Assembly (NCBI GenBank): GCA_015680685.1
Contig: MNCI01003938.1
Location: 720,070-784,069, forward strand
Origin: Gnetum montanum
Taxonomy: Eukaryota > Streptophyta > Gnetopsida > Gnetales > Gnetaceae
Direction of reading: 5' to 3'
DNA: 64,000 nucleotides
Shown: positions 10,878 to 21,324 of the stretch, in pieces
Position numbering within the stretch: the first letter of the stretch is position 1
Layout: each line of letters opens with the position of its first letter
Position numbers and translations under genes: made by a program
The notes under the pieces: model-generated
Told to the model about the DNA's origin: nothing
Database searches by the model: none
The model's input: only the letters and a program-made list of their open reading frames with translations

Positions 10878-12606
10878 TGACAATCGAAAATGTTAGCAGC
10901 TAGAACATTGAGGGGTTCACGAGCACACAACTTTGACCTTGCCTCAACACAAGGGCCTTTGCTGGGAAACGAAGGTGGAGTGGCCTAGACTCTCTTGCTG
11001 ATCGAATGGGGATTTCACTGGCTACAATCGAGGTATCAGGCACAACTGGAGGGTGGTGTGGTTAGCAAAAAATGCAAATGCTAGTGGTGTTCTTTGCAGC
11101 ACCAAGGCCAAATAGGCCTAAGCATAGCAAGGTCTCTTAGCATGAAAATGATGGTGCAAGTTTGCAAAAAATGTGTAAAATAATGAAAAATTACAAATGC
11201 AGTACTAAATGTAAAAAAAAAAATGCTTAAAATGCAATGAAGAAAATTCTTAGAATGCAACAGAGTTTGAGAGAAAGAAAAGATGATAGCACCCTAGATG
11301 AGGAGCATAGAAATTACCAATGAGCTTTGTAGAGGTACGTAGTATATAGATAGACATAGTAGTAGCATAAATAGCGTCTTTGAGATGTCTCAGCTTGAAG
11401 ATTGACATCTATTGCAAGGTCCATGCTTGTTAGGTTGGCTATCATGATGTCTTGCAGGCTTGCAATGTGTTGTGGTGCTTAGTGGGATGGAAAGGTGTTA
11501 CTAAGGTGTTGATACACTCCAGTGTACGTGGTGCTTAAGGTAACTCAGGTGCCAAGTGGTGCTTTGGGATTCTAATTGCTACTTGGATTTGCTAACCAAA
11601 TGCTTCAAATACCCACCACTAGAATGAATTGCCAATGTCTAGAGTGTGGAATGTAGAGGTATTTATAGGCTTAGGATTAGTGTGAGGTTCAGATCATGTG
11701 CCATGTGGGAAAGGGATAGGTGGGGATATGCTCCCACCAGAGCAACTAGTGCTACACTTTGATATGCTCCACTAGACCCCAAGGGACTACTAGACTAGCT
11801 ACACTGCCAAAACTACATGTGCCAAGATTGTAATGTACTTACAAATAGTGAAAAATAGTGCAATTTGGAGGCTATGCTTTAGGACTATGTTGTTCCGTCT
11901 TTCAAGTGGGATTGAATGTAGGTATAATTTTGGGACATAAAAGGGGGTACAAGAAGAATGCAAGTTGCTAACCCTACTTGCTAGAGGAGTGCTAGAGCTG
12001 GAATAAAGGCCTATGCTGAGCTCTAGAAGCTTTTGGAGGTAGTTTCTTATTGTTATGCTAGCTATGCTATGGAGCATAGCACAATGGTTGGGAAATTATT
12101 TCAAAAACTAAAGTCCAATGTGGTTATGCTTGCTATGCTAGAGAACATAGTATAATAGGATAGAGTGTAGCATAGACACTTAGAAAAATTTGGCAAAAAT
12201 TACAGTCGTTCCTATTACGCCAACTATGCCCAAGAGTGTATCAGGAAGGGTAGCTTTGGGAGTTAGGTCTACTAAATGCTTCTTCCATGTTGAGCTAGCT
12301 TGGCAACTTCTAGCTTGACACTAGTACAAACTAGCCATTGGAGTGTTGCTATGCTTACTACATTGGAGAGCATAGTAACAGGGATGTGAGCATAACAAGA
12401 CACTTAGATAAATCTCTATAGCTACTATTTGACAATTAGAAAATTTTGCAAATCTAGTTCTGCATTGCATGCTATGTTGGCTATGCTCTAGAGCATAGCC
12501 CTAGCAGTGGGATCATGGGCCAAATACTTAGAAAATTTTTTTCTTGTGTTGACACTTATACAAATTTGCCATTGTAGTGCTGTTGCCTAAATTTGGTGGT
12601 GTTTCA
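10878..12606 (-). repeat. 3' LTR of B-outer
   Basis: Reading minus, it starts TGAAACACCACC at 12606 after a polypurine tract and ends ...CGATTGTCA at 10878. The TATA box (minus TATAAAT) is at 11661-11667. The U3 part holds several palindromic words of the type gctatgct...agcatagc (12055-12075, 12130-12170, 12475-12500). These look like CpG-decayed forms of the TACGCT words in B-inner. Confidence 0.8.
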
Positions 12607-12625
12607 CTAGCCCCTCTTTATTGAC
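12607..12625 (-). other. Polypurine tract of B-outer
   Basis: The minus strand reads GTCAATAAAGAGGGGCTAG directly before the LTR start TGAAACACC. The equivalent tract of B-inner at 15166 reads GACAAAGAGGGGCCAA. It primes plus-strand DNA synthesis in LTR retrotransposons. Confidence 0.75.
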
Positions 12626-13584
12626 ATTTGGATGAGTGGTTTGAGAAACATTGACAAAGAACTTGAAACACCATGGAAGACATGACACCAACATCACTCA
12701 TTGGTACCTAATCGGATGATGCTTCATCAAGCTTGAGAGTGCTAAAGGGAATGGTATGCTATAGGTAATGGATGTAGGGAATTAGCTTGGAGATAGCAAG
12801 GGAGGAATGAAATGAAAATGATGTATCATGCTGTTAGATGCATAGTCATCATGACTAACTCTTCTCATGGCACTAGGGTGGCTTGTTGTCGAAACAATGG
12901 CCTCTTGTCAGAGTGCTTGTGAGAGAGCCTTTACCCATAGCACTAGAATTGCTTACCCCTGACATGTTGGCCTCTCATCAGAGTGCTTATGATAAGGCTG
13001 TTGTGAACTTAGGGTTGGACCAATCACAAAATTGCAGTTTTGTTAGATCTTGCTTGGGAATATGTTTTACCCCAATTTTTCTTTTTTTTTCCTTATGGAA
13101 TACTAATTGCAAGATGCTTATCATCGAGTGGACTATGCGCCACTCGATGGGCTTTACTTAGAGGCAATTGTATCATGTTTGTAGGATAGGTGTTTCCTCC
13201 CCGAGATGAGTTGCATTACATTTGCTTGGGCTTTGACCAACCCACAAAGGCTCCCCATGGGACAAGTTACATTATGTCCATCATGGGTTTTGTGGTTGAC
13301 TAAAAGAAGGGTGTCATGTGCATTAGAGAAGCTTGGAAGGAAGGTGGAAAAGTGTAGGGAAAAAGGGGTAAATGTGAGTAGGCTATATTGGGATAATAGG
13401 GATGTGCACTCTCGATCGACTTGGCAAGTCCAACCAAGCATGTTGGAGTAATGTGATGCGTTACCATTGTGCCTTCAAAAAACCACCTCCAGGGCTTCAT
13501 CATGGATGGTTGGTTGGTGGATGGTGGATGTTGTGCTAGTTTATTGTCATGATGCAAGGATGGTCTATGCCAGTTTATTTTCAT
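12626..13584. other. 3' UTR of B-outer, no gene
   Basis: Nothing resembling protein is visible on either strand, although short open frames exist. The stretch corresponds to 15186-16190 in B-inner; for example tgcttgtgagagagcct-like text and the aggtgtttcctcc phrase recur in diverged form. Confidence 0.5.
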
Positions 13585-13725
13585 AGAAGACTACGTTGTG
13601 CCATTTTATAGTCATAGTGGACTATCTATGCTACTTTATAGTCATAGCAGACTATGTTGTGCTAATTTATAGTCATAGCAGACTATCTATGCCAGTTTAT
13701 AGTCATAGTGGATTATCTTCTTACC
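13585..13725. repeat. Minisatellite after integrase, B-outer
   Basis: About four units of roughly 35-40 bases, each built on a core like gccagtttatagtcatagcagac with a short variable tail. It lies just downstream of the integrase end in minus-strand sense, the same place as the array at 16190-16445. Confidence 0.8.
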
Positions 13726-13735
13726 TTGTTTTATC

Positions 13736-14550
13736 ATTGATGCGACGTTGCATGTTAGGCATAGTATGGATTTAGGTGTGAATGATTGATTGGATTGGCA
13801 AACTCATTACCATCTAGATTAGTAAGCTTGAATGCTTCATTGTTATAGGCCTTGGTAACCAAGAAAGGCCCTTTTGAGTTGGCTGCGAATGGCCTTGAGG
13901 ACTAGGTCCCCTTCCTTGATTTGGTGCTAGTGTTGATTGTGGTAGTGCTTTTACCATTGGTTCTTTTGGTAAAATTCAATGCGATCAAGCATTTGCATGT
14001 ATGTGGCCATTGTATGCGATCACTTGGGACTACATAGATCAGCTACTGATGCCATCATCATTTGCTGCTGCTAAGCATCTTCCTCAGAAGGTTGATGATG
14101 ACCTTATTTTTGGCCTCCACCTAGTTATTTGCTTGTGGGTAGTATGGTGATGAGAAGGAATGCTTGATGTTGAGGTATTCATAGAAGGCTTTGGTTTCTG
14201 TACTACTAAATAGTGGCTCGTTGTTTGTGACTATGGTCATGGGTAGACCAAATCAAGTCACTATGTTATCAAGGATGAACTTGTAGACCTGCTGTGATGT
14301 GGTCCTCCTAAGGGGAATGGCTTCAACCCACTTGGTAAAATATTTGATTGTAGTTATGATGAAGCTATGCCTTGTAGAGGACTTAGGCATGATGGGTCCT
14401 ATGATATCCAATCCCTAATGTTGGAATAGCCACATGATCTATGTGATATGTAGTTTAGTGTGTGGCACATGCATAAGGTTGCCATGCTATTGACACATGT
14501 CACATGTCTTGACCTTAGAAATGCAATTGTGCTTTATGAAATTGTCCCAT
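13736..14550 (-). pseudogene. Integrase remnant of B-outer
   Basis: Minus-strand text gives the zinc region end (KTCDMCQ), the core with GLDIIGPIMPKSS, KYFTKWVEAIPLRRTTSQQV, TNNEPLFSSTETK, YYPQANNxVEAKN, and the C-terminal KLTNLDGNEFANPINHSHL. The first catalytic Asp and the Glu remain, and the second Asp is Asn. It parallels 16446-17640. At about 14550 the sequence stops matching integrase and passes abruptly into the LTR fragment of B-inner. Confidence 0.8.
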
Positions 14551-15165
14551 AGTGTAGCAGCTGGCCTTAGTTGCAAAAACTTTGCCAACTCTGCAAACTT
14601 TGCCTTTTGCACTGAGAAACTTGCAAACTTGGTGATCTTGCCCTTTGAGTTGCCTTTTGTCACTTCCGCAGAATTGCTATGCCTTGCTACACCATCTAGC
14701 TCAGCGTAGCATAGCAGCAGACATGGTCCACCACTTTATTATGGAAGGAGACATTGATGAAGGACTTGAAGTTAGGCAAGGGGACCGATCATATAGCTTT
14801 TGCTACGCTGTGCTATGCTGCATAGTGTAGTGTAGCACTTTGCTTCCGCAAACATCTTCTGAAGCCTGCTACGCTACATAGCGTAGTGAAACTCCTTGAC
14901 GTAGAAAGCTTGTTGAAACATTTTGTGCATTCTAAGCACTACAAACAGTTCCACGCACTTCTCCTAAGTGCACGGTCGGCTAGGTGAACTGCTCAGGTGG
15001 TCAGGCTAGAGAATTTGTTTAGCCTGTTGACATCTGGGGCAGAAAACTTGTCGAATTGGATAGTTTGAAAATCAAACCATCCATCTCCTGAAGAACTATC
15101 ATGATGCTACGTGAATTGCAAAGGCTTGGCGAAGCAAGCACGCCTTTAGATTTTGGGGTGTTTCA
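14551..15165 (-). repeat. Truncated 3' LTR of B-inner
   Basis: It aligns with 30775-31385 from the TG end (minus TGAAACACCCC at 15165) to about 14551. The remaining ~1 kb of the LTR, including the TATA box and the 3' end, is missing, and integrase of B-outer follows directly. A deletion that also took the RT of B-outer would explain this. It contains TACGCT palindromes at 14800-14890. Confidence 0.8.
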
Positions 15166-15185
15166 TTGGCCCCTCTTTGTCGACG
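15166..15185 (-). other. Polypurine tract of B-inner
   Basis: The minus strand reads GACAAAGAGGGGCCAA immediately before TGAAACACCCC, the start of the 3' LTR. Confidence 0.8.
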
Positions 15186-16190
15186 TCTGGAGGATGGGCT
15201 CGATAGACGTTGACAAAGAATATGAAACATGATCGAAGACAAAATGCTAACATTGTCGTTCGGTGATCATCGGGACATCACTTGGCTACACTTGAGAGTG
15301 TTGCATTGGAAGGAAAAGGTGAAGTAGGGGGGAGGAGGCTCAAGAGAAGGATAAAGATGAGGTTTAGTAGAGTTCCTTATCAGAGTGCTCATGAGGGAGT
15401 TGTTTGCATTTTCATCTTTACTTTCGCTAACCTTCGACCTCTGGTAGGTAAGGTGTTCCTTTCCTAGGATGAGTTGTGTTACATCCATGTAGGGTTTCAA
15501 CCTACCTACAGATGATTCCCATGCGGTGAGCTGTGTTATGCATGTCATGGAATTTGCACTCTGAAGTAGCCAAGCTAGTCGAGGCATTCACTTTGTGACG
15601 CTGTAGCATTCACTATTGTGGCAAGACGTACTCTCGGCTAGCGAGAGCAAAGGTCTTGCTTGCTGTAGATGTTGTTGAAGCTCTTGGACATCATTGCAGG
15701 TGTACGATGTCCAATGTAGGGAGGCCAATAGTGGCCTTGGTAGCATCGGTGTGGAGGAACTAGCCTCGAAGGAGCAAGGCATCGCTGTGAGCACGAATGA
15801 TCTGGAATCCCTGCCAAGGGCATGCGTTCTTAGTTCAACTATGGGATTAGCTACCAGATAGACAAACACCGTTGGTAGGGGTCTAGAGGATAATAATATT
15901 ATGGCTAGGCCACAATTGTGCTAGAACTCCAGCAGTAGGCACTGACCAAGGACCTACCGTCAGGGCAATGGACTGTGGCAATGGTAGGTCCGGAGGGCCA
16001 GTGCAATGTCGTACAACATCTCTAGAGGATTAGCACAATGCCAAGGGTGGAAACATCATGTACATTCCAGATCGTGTCCCCATTGCATTGTGAACTACGT
16101 TCTGGAGCTACAACGCCCCACCCCCGCATCAGCACTACGCATGCTCGTTCAATTTGTACTCAGCGTAAATGCATGCTAGGGATGTGACGC
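15186..16190. other. 3' UTR of B-inner, no gene
   Basis: No protein similarity on either strand. The composition is richer in G+C and CpG than in the surrounding older elements. Open frames here are not conserved in the corresponding part of B-outer. Confidence 0.5.
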
Positions 16191-16445
16191 AAACCCAGTT
16201 TAAGATCCTAGTAGACCATGTGTTGGGTTAGGGTCCTAGTGGACCGCTGTGCTGGTTTAAGGTCCTAGCAGGGCGTACATCTTGACTTAACGTCATAGTG
16301 GATGTGCTACGCTAGTTTATAGTCATAGCAGACTAGCTGTGCCAGTTTTAGGTCGTAGTAGATGGTGGTCTTCAGTTTAACATCATAGCGGATGCTGCTT
16401 GTTGCCACCATTTTAACATTATAGTGGATGTTGTTTATTGCTGCC
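16190..16445. repeat. Minisatellite after integrase, B-inner
   Basis: About six to seven units with the core gccagtttaaggtcctagcag and variants such as gctagtttatagtcatagcag and tttaacatcatagcgga. Unit spacing is about 35-50 bases. It stands just downstream of the integrase frame in minus sense. Confidence 0.8.
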
Positions 16446-17640
16446 ATGCTTTAGATGTAGTATAGCTTGAGGTATGAGTGATTCACCGGGTTGGCGAACT
16501 CATTATCATCCATGTTTGCCAACTTGAAGGCTTCATTCCTAAAGGCTTTAGTGACCATGTAAGGGCCTTCTCAGTTGGCTGAGAGTTTGCTCACGTGCTC
16601 ATGGACAGCCTTGAGGATGAGGTCTCCCTTTTGTACTAGTTGCCGATACAGGTTTACACGGTGCTTTTACTGCTACTTGCTCTGGTAGTGCTTTATGAGG
16701 CTCAGCGTCTGCGCGTGGTTCTCCTCTATTGAGTTGAGGTCGATGATCCACGACTTGTTGTTTTAGGCTTTGCTCACAATGTCAGATAGGATCATCTAGA
16801 GTGATGGTACCTGCAACTCAAGAGGCAACACAACTTTAGATCCATAAATAAGGCTGTAAGGTGTCTTACTTGTTGCAATCCTGCATATCATCCTGTAGGC
16901 CCATAGAACGTAGAGGATTTGCTCATGCCACTACCTCTTGCTATTGCTAAATATCCACCTTAGCAAGTTGATGATGGACTTATTTGTAGCCTCCACTTGT
17001 CCATTTGCTTGTGGGTAATACAGGAAGGAGAATGACTGCTTGATGTCTAGATTGCTGCACAAGGTTTGGGTTTCTGTACTACTGAATTATGGTCCATTGT
17101 CAATTACAATAGCCATCAGAAGCCCAAACCTTATCATGATGTTATCTAAGATGAAACGACAAACTTGCTGAGATGTTATTTTCCTCAGGGGGATAGCTTC
17201 CACCCACTTAGTAAAATACTTAGTGGCTATGATAATGAAACTATGCCCTGTGGAGGACTTAGGCATGATAGGTCCTATGAGGTCTAGTCCCCATCATTGG
17301 AAAGGCCATGTGATCTACATTGGGTGCAGGTCCGTGGGTGAGACATGTATGAGATTTACATATCTCTAGCATGTGTCACACGTCTTAACTGTTGACAAGT
17401 AGTCACGCTCCATGTGGGGTCAGTAGTACCCTAGGCATCTGATTTTCATTGCCATAGCCCTAGGTGCTATGTGTCCACCACATAATCCTTCATGCACTTC
17501 ATTAATTACCTTCTACGCTTGCTCCCCACCTACGCATGCCAACAATATCCCATCGTAGGAACGTCGACACAAGGCGTCATTTCCCATGAGCATATATTGT
17601 TGGGCACATTTACGGATTGCATCTCTTTAGGTAGATGTGA
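16446..17640 (-). pseudogene. Integrase of B-inner
   Basis: Minus-strand order: H2C2 zinc region near 17340-17510 (HEGLCGGHIAPR...GYYWP...KTCDTC), catalytic core with GLDLIGPIMPKSS, KYFTKWVEAIPL, IDNGP and YYPQANGQVEATN, and a C-terminal part KLANMDDNEFANPVNHSYL near 16450-16560. The three catalytic acids (D, D, E) are all readable, unlike in A1 and B-outer, but stops are present (for example after the HVSPTDLHPM block and in IDNGPxF). It cuts and joins element DNA into the host chromosome when intact. Confidence 0.85.
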
Positions 17641-18245
17641 ATTCGCTTGGGGGTTTGTCATGTTGTAGGTAGGTTTTAATGTTGGCGTACCACTCCGGGG
17701 TATCCGCAACACTGATAGAGGCCACGTGTCCCGCCTGAGTGATAGGCTCAGTACATTCAATGATCGAGGTGGATAAACTTGCGAATGAATATGGTGGAAT
17801 GTTTAGTGTTAGGGTGGCTAAGGCATCTGCCATAGTGTTCTCGTTGCATGGCACATGTTGCACATCTATGGTTGCAAATTGTTGAAGTAGATTTTTGCCA
17901 GATCGCAATAGGATTGCAGATGCGTAGCTTTGTAGGTGTAGACCTCGGTGATTTGATTCACAAATAGTTATGAATCTTTGCGAATTACCAGGTATTGTAT
18001 GCGTAGTGATTGGGCAGCTAAGAGGCCTTTGAGTAACCCCTCATACTCTACCACATTGTTGGTGTAGGGGAACGTAATGTGATAAGCAGACGGGTGCATT
18101 TCCCTAGAGGGGAACATGATGACGGTAGCTGCACTACCTCCTCACGTGGTTGAGATGCCGTTGAAGTGTAAAGTAGCTTTGATATGCGATGGGATGATGT
18201 TGATGATGCCAACGTGCTCGTTCGGGAATTCGAGATCTATGGTTG
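17641..18245 (-). pseudogene. Second (archaeal-type-like) RNase H of B-inner
   Basis: Minus-strand reading gives LHFNGIS, GSAATVIMFPSREMHP, FPYTNNVVEYEGLLKGL and, at the end, DVQHVPCNENTMADALA. These are the blocks of the extra RNase H that Tat elements carry behind the RT-linked RNase H. The first catalytic Asp appears as Asn (FNG for FDG), while the Glu in VEYEGL remains. One stop interrupts the strand after IRKDS. It presumably removes RNA during replication. Confidence 0.8.
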
Positions 18246-19925
18246 CCTAGTTGTTGACGAGCGAGGCTGTGAGTTGGGTTGCTATGGCTTGGCCCTTCAT
18301 TGACAATTGGCTTACATAGTGTAAATTGAACTCCATGGTTATTGCTTTCCATTGGGCTATCCGGCTACTTTCGTATAGGTTGTTAGTAATAGCCCGGAGT
18401 ATGTTGCTTTTACAAATGATGTTAGTTGTACTGCAAAATAAGTAATGCCTCCACTTTTTTAACATGAACACTAAGGCAAGGAAATTCCTCTCTACTTCAT
18501 TGTATTTCACCTTGTGTGCTATTAGTGCATGACTTAGATAATACACTAGTATCTCAGATCTGTTGTCTCATTTCTGACATAGCAATGCCATGAAAGATCT
18601 GTCGACGGTGGCAAGGTAGATGAAGAAGGATTTATTCCTCTATGGTGGATGCATAGTTGGGAGGTGTAAAAGCTCCTTCTTCAGGTCATCGAAGGCCTGT
18701 TGACACTGGGTTGTCTATTCAAAGTTAACTCTCTTCTTTAGACGATGTTGCATGAGGTGTAACTTGTCAGTTAACCTTGCTATAAACCTTCGAATGAATT
18801 GCACCCTACCTTGCAAACCATGTAACTCCTTAAGGTTTTTGGAAGGTGCCAAGTTGATGATGGTCTTAACTTTGTTAGGGTCCACTTGTATTCTAGCCTC
18901 CGATACCACGAACCCTGACATGCACCTAATTTTTACCTCGAAGATGCATTTCTTAGAATTGAGGCGCAAGTCGTGCATTTGAAAACACTTAACGACTATT
19001 TGTAGATTGCATGGGTGATCACTTGCCTTCTTGGACTTGACTGCTATATCATCCACATAGTCATTTAATATTTCTAGGATGTAGTCGCTAAATATGTAGG
19101 TCATGGCTCGTTGGTAGGTTGCTCCGGCATTCTTGAGCCTGAAAGACATCATGGTGTAATAAAAGGTACACTATGGGATCATGAAGGTTGTTGTGAGTTG
19201 ATGCTCTAGGTTAATGTGGATTTGGTTGTATCCAGAGAAACCATCCATGAAGGATAACAAAGCATGACTAGCTATGGTGTCGATGAGTTGATCGATGCTT
19301 GGAAGTGGAAAATCGTCCTTGATCGTTGCCTTGTTCAGATCTCGGGAGTCTATACATATTCGTATTCCTCCCGTTTTCTTCGAAACCACAATGATGTTGG
19401 ACACCCATTCCGAGTAATCAACTGCATAGATGAAACCATCTTGGTATAGCTTAGTGATTTCATCACTTACAGCTAGTGTAATTTTAGGCTTATCCTTACG
19501 AGCTTTCTGTTTGACTATCTTCATGTGTGGGTCTAGGATGATGTTGTGCTGTATCAGCTGTGGATCTAGACCCGGCATGTCACTGTATGACCATGTGAAG
19601 ACATTGATGTTGTCTTGTAGAGTCTTGGCTACATTTTTGTGCATTTGCACATGTAGGAGGGAGCTAAGTTTTAACGTTTTTACCTTCCCCTTGGACATGG
19701 TCGTAGGCATCTCGACGAGAGAATCCTCAGTTACATCCCCGGCCTCTAAGTCTAGGGTTTGGACCAGATGCTCGGGCTAGTCTGGGGATGCTTCTAAGGA
19801 TGCTATGGTGCTAGCTATGATTGACCCCTAGTTGATTAGGTTGGGGTTCAATTGTTTTGTGAGCTTGCCATGTGGACTTGCTAATGTTAAGGGCATGGAG
19901 AGATCGTGATGGATTTCCATCTTTT
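18246..19925 (-). pseudogene. Reverse transcriptase-RNase H of B-inner
   Basis: The RT N-terminal half is at 19171-19710, with DMPGLDPQLIQH, SEWVSNIIVVSKKTGG, DSRDLNKATIKDDFPLPS and SFMDGFSGYNQIHINL. The C-terminal half is at 18715-19152, with FRLKNAGATYQRAM and an intact YVDD box (LNDYVDDIAVKSK), then FEVKIRCMSGFVVSEARI. The RT-linked RNase H is at 18247-18546 (YYLSHALIAHKVKYNEVERNF...). A frameshift separates the RT halves near 19160. Pol text can be followed up to about 19925. It copies the element RNA into DNA and is the best-preserved pol in the window. Confidence 0.9.
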
Positions 19926-20039
19926 GTGTAACCTGCCAAAATGAGATGAAAGCCTAGTTAAGAGGCACCTGATGGCAGTAATCATTTATAATGAAAATTT
20001 GCAAAACAGCGATGAGATGCAACTAGCGAAGTATGATGA

Positions 20040-20350
20040 TATAAAGATTAAAAGCTTGCTAGTTTAAGGTCATGGCGGACTGCCAAGGTGTAAGAGTGTG
20101 AAGCTTATTAAAAAATGCAAACTACCAATGTGAAAACATGAGACTGCTAGAAATTGTGAAACTACCGATGCAAAAGTGTGAAACCGCTAGTTTAACATCA
20201 TTGCGGACTGCGAATGTATAACAGGTCGAAACTGCTAGTTTAAGGTCTTTTCAGAACATTAAAGGTGCAACTACACTAGGATTGCTAGTTTAAGGTCTTT
20301 TCAGACTGGTAATGCTACGATTGCTGAGGTTGCTAGTTTAAGGTCTTTTC
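20040..20350. repeat. Minisatellite upstream of RT, B-inner
   Basis: Five or more units with the core gctagtttaaggtcttttcagac or gctagtttaaggtcatggcggac, separated by variable tails rich in gaaactgc/gtgaaac. The core is the same as in the arrays at 16190-16445, 25262-25490 and 36595-37030. Confidence 0.85.
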
Positions 20351-21324
20351 AGATCCATAACGAAAAAAATATATTTTTTGTTTTTGGGAAAGCAAATAGT
20401 TGGTTTGAAGTGTGTCAAGGTTTTAATCCCAATAGTGCTACGATGTCGTGGCGAGCATGCTATGCTGTATGGTGCACTTTGCATTAAATGGAGAGAGAGA
20501 GCGACAAGTTTTCCTTTCTTACCATTATGGCGATAAATAGGGATTAAACCTTGGTAAGCATGTCATTCTCACCGTAAGATCGAAGAGCCCATATTTAGAG
20601 CATAAAGTGATTTTGGAGCATGGAGCGATTGTGCTAACAACGAGTAAGGTAGTTTTCTGCATAGCGAAGAGGGGAAGTTTGCAAGTAGGACGATGGCTGC
20701 TAAGAAGGAACGTACTCATCTGGCGCTCGCAAAGGTTGAGGAGGTAAAAAAACCCCTAGGGTGCGTGACACAATCGTGGCATGGGAGGACACGCCATTGA
20801 CCTAGTAGGCTACTATTCTTCCTCTGCCTTTTCGTGATTCCATTATCATTTTTATATTTTGCTTTCATTGTGTATCCTAGTCTTAGTCATTTATGTTTTC
20901 TGTCATTGCGTTGTTTTGGCCTTTACATTGCTGTTGTTGTCGTTTCGGCCATGGTGGATGCATAAACGCTATGCCATCATTACATGTAAGGTTGCTTAAA
21001 TTGCCACCACTGTGGTTGTCATAACCGTGGGGGCTTGGACGATTTAAGTTACTTGGCTTTCGAATGGTGTAGCGTAGAACCCTCAGGAGGGCTGGGCCAT
21101 GTGTGATGTGACCGTGCGACATGTATTTTGTTAAAGTTATATTGTTAATAACCTTATTAGGGTTAATTACTATGTTGTTATGGTAGGCTATTTCTGCTAC
21201 ACTAGTGCTTTTATGTTCTTGCTATGCTATGTGTGGGAAGACGGTTATACTACGCTATAGGTAGGAATTGCTAGGTATTGCTATGTTGTGTGCGTATTGC
21301 ACGTAGACATGATGCTAATGCTTA
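20351..21324. other. Spacer between RT and antisense gene
   Basis: No protein similarity on either strand. It contains a short GA run at 20490-20505 and several TACGCT-like words (gctatgctatgtgtggg at 21222, actacgctatagg at 21251). If the antisense gene on plus has its own promoter it would lie here; no convincing TATA box can be singled out. Confidence 0.4.

Noticed and set aside
12883-13584. Overlapping open frames of 80-95 residues on both strands in the B-outer 3' UTR
   Set aside because: None is kept in the matching region of B-inner (15186-16190) and none shows a known motif.
13585-13725. Regularly spaced repeats resembling a CRISPR array
   Set aside because: The units are imperfect, spacers are not unique, and the context is a plant retroelement with related arrays elsewhere in it.
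15588-15869. 93-residue minus-strand open frame in the B-inner 3' UTR
   Set aside because: No similarity to retroelement proteins, and not conserved in B-outer.
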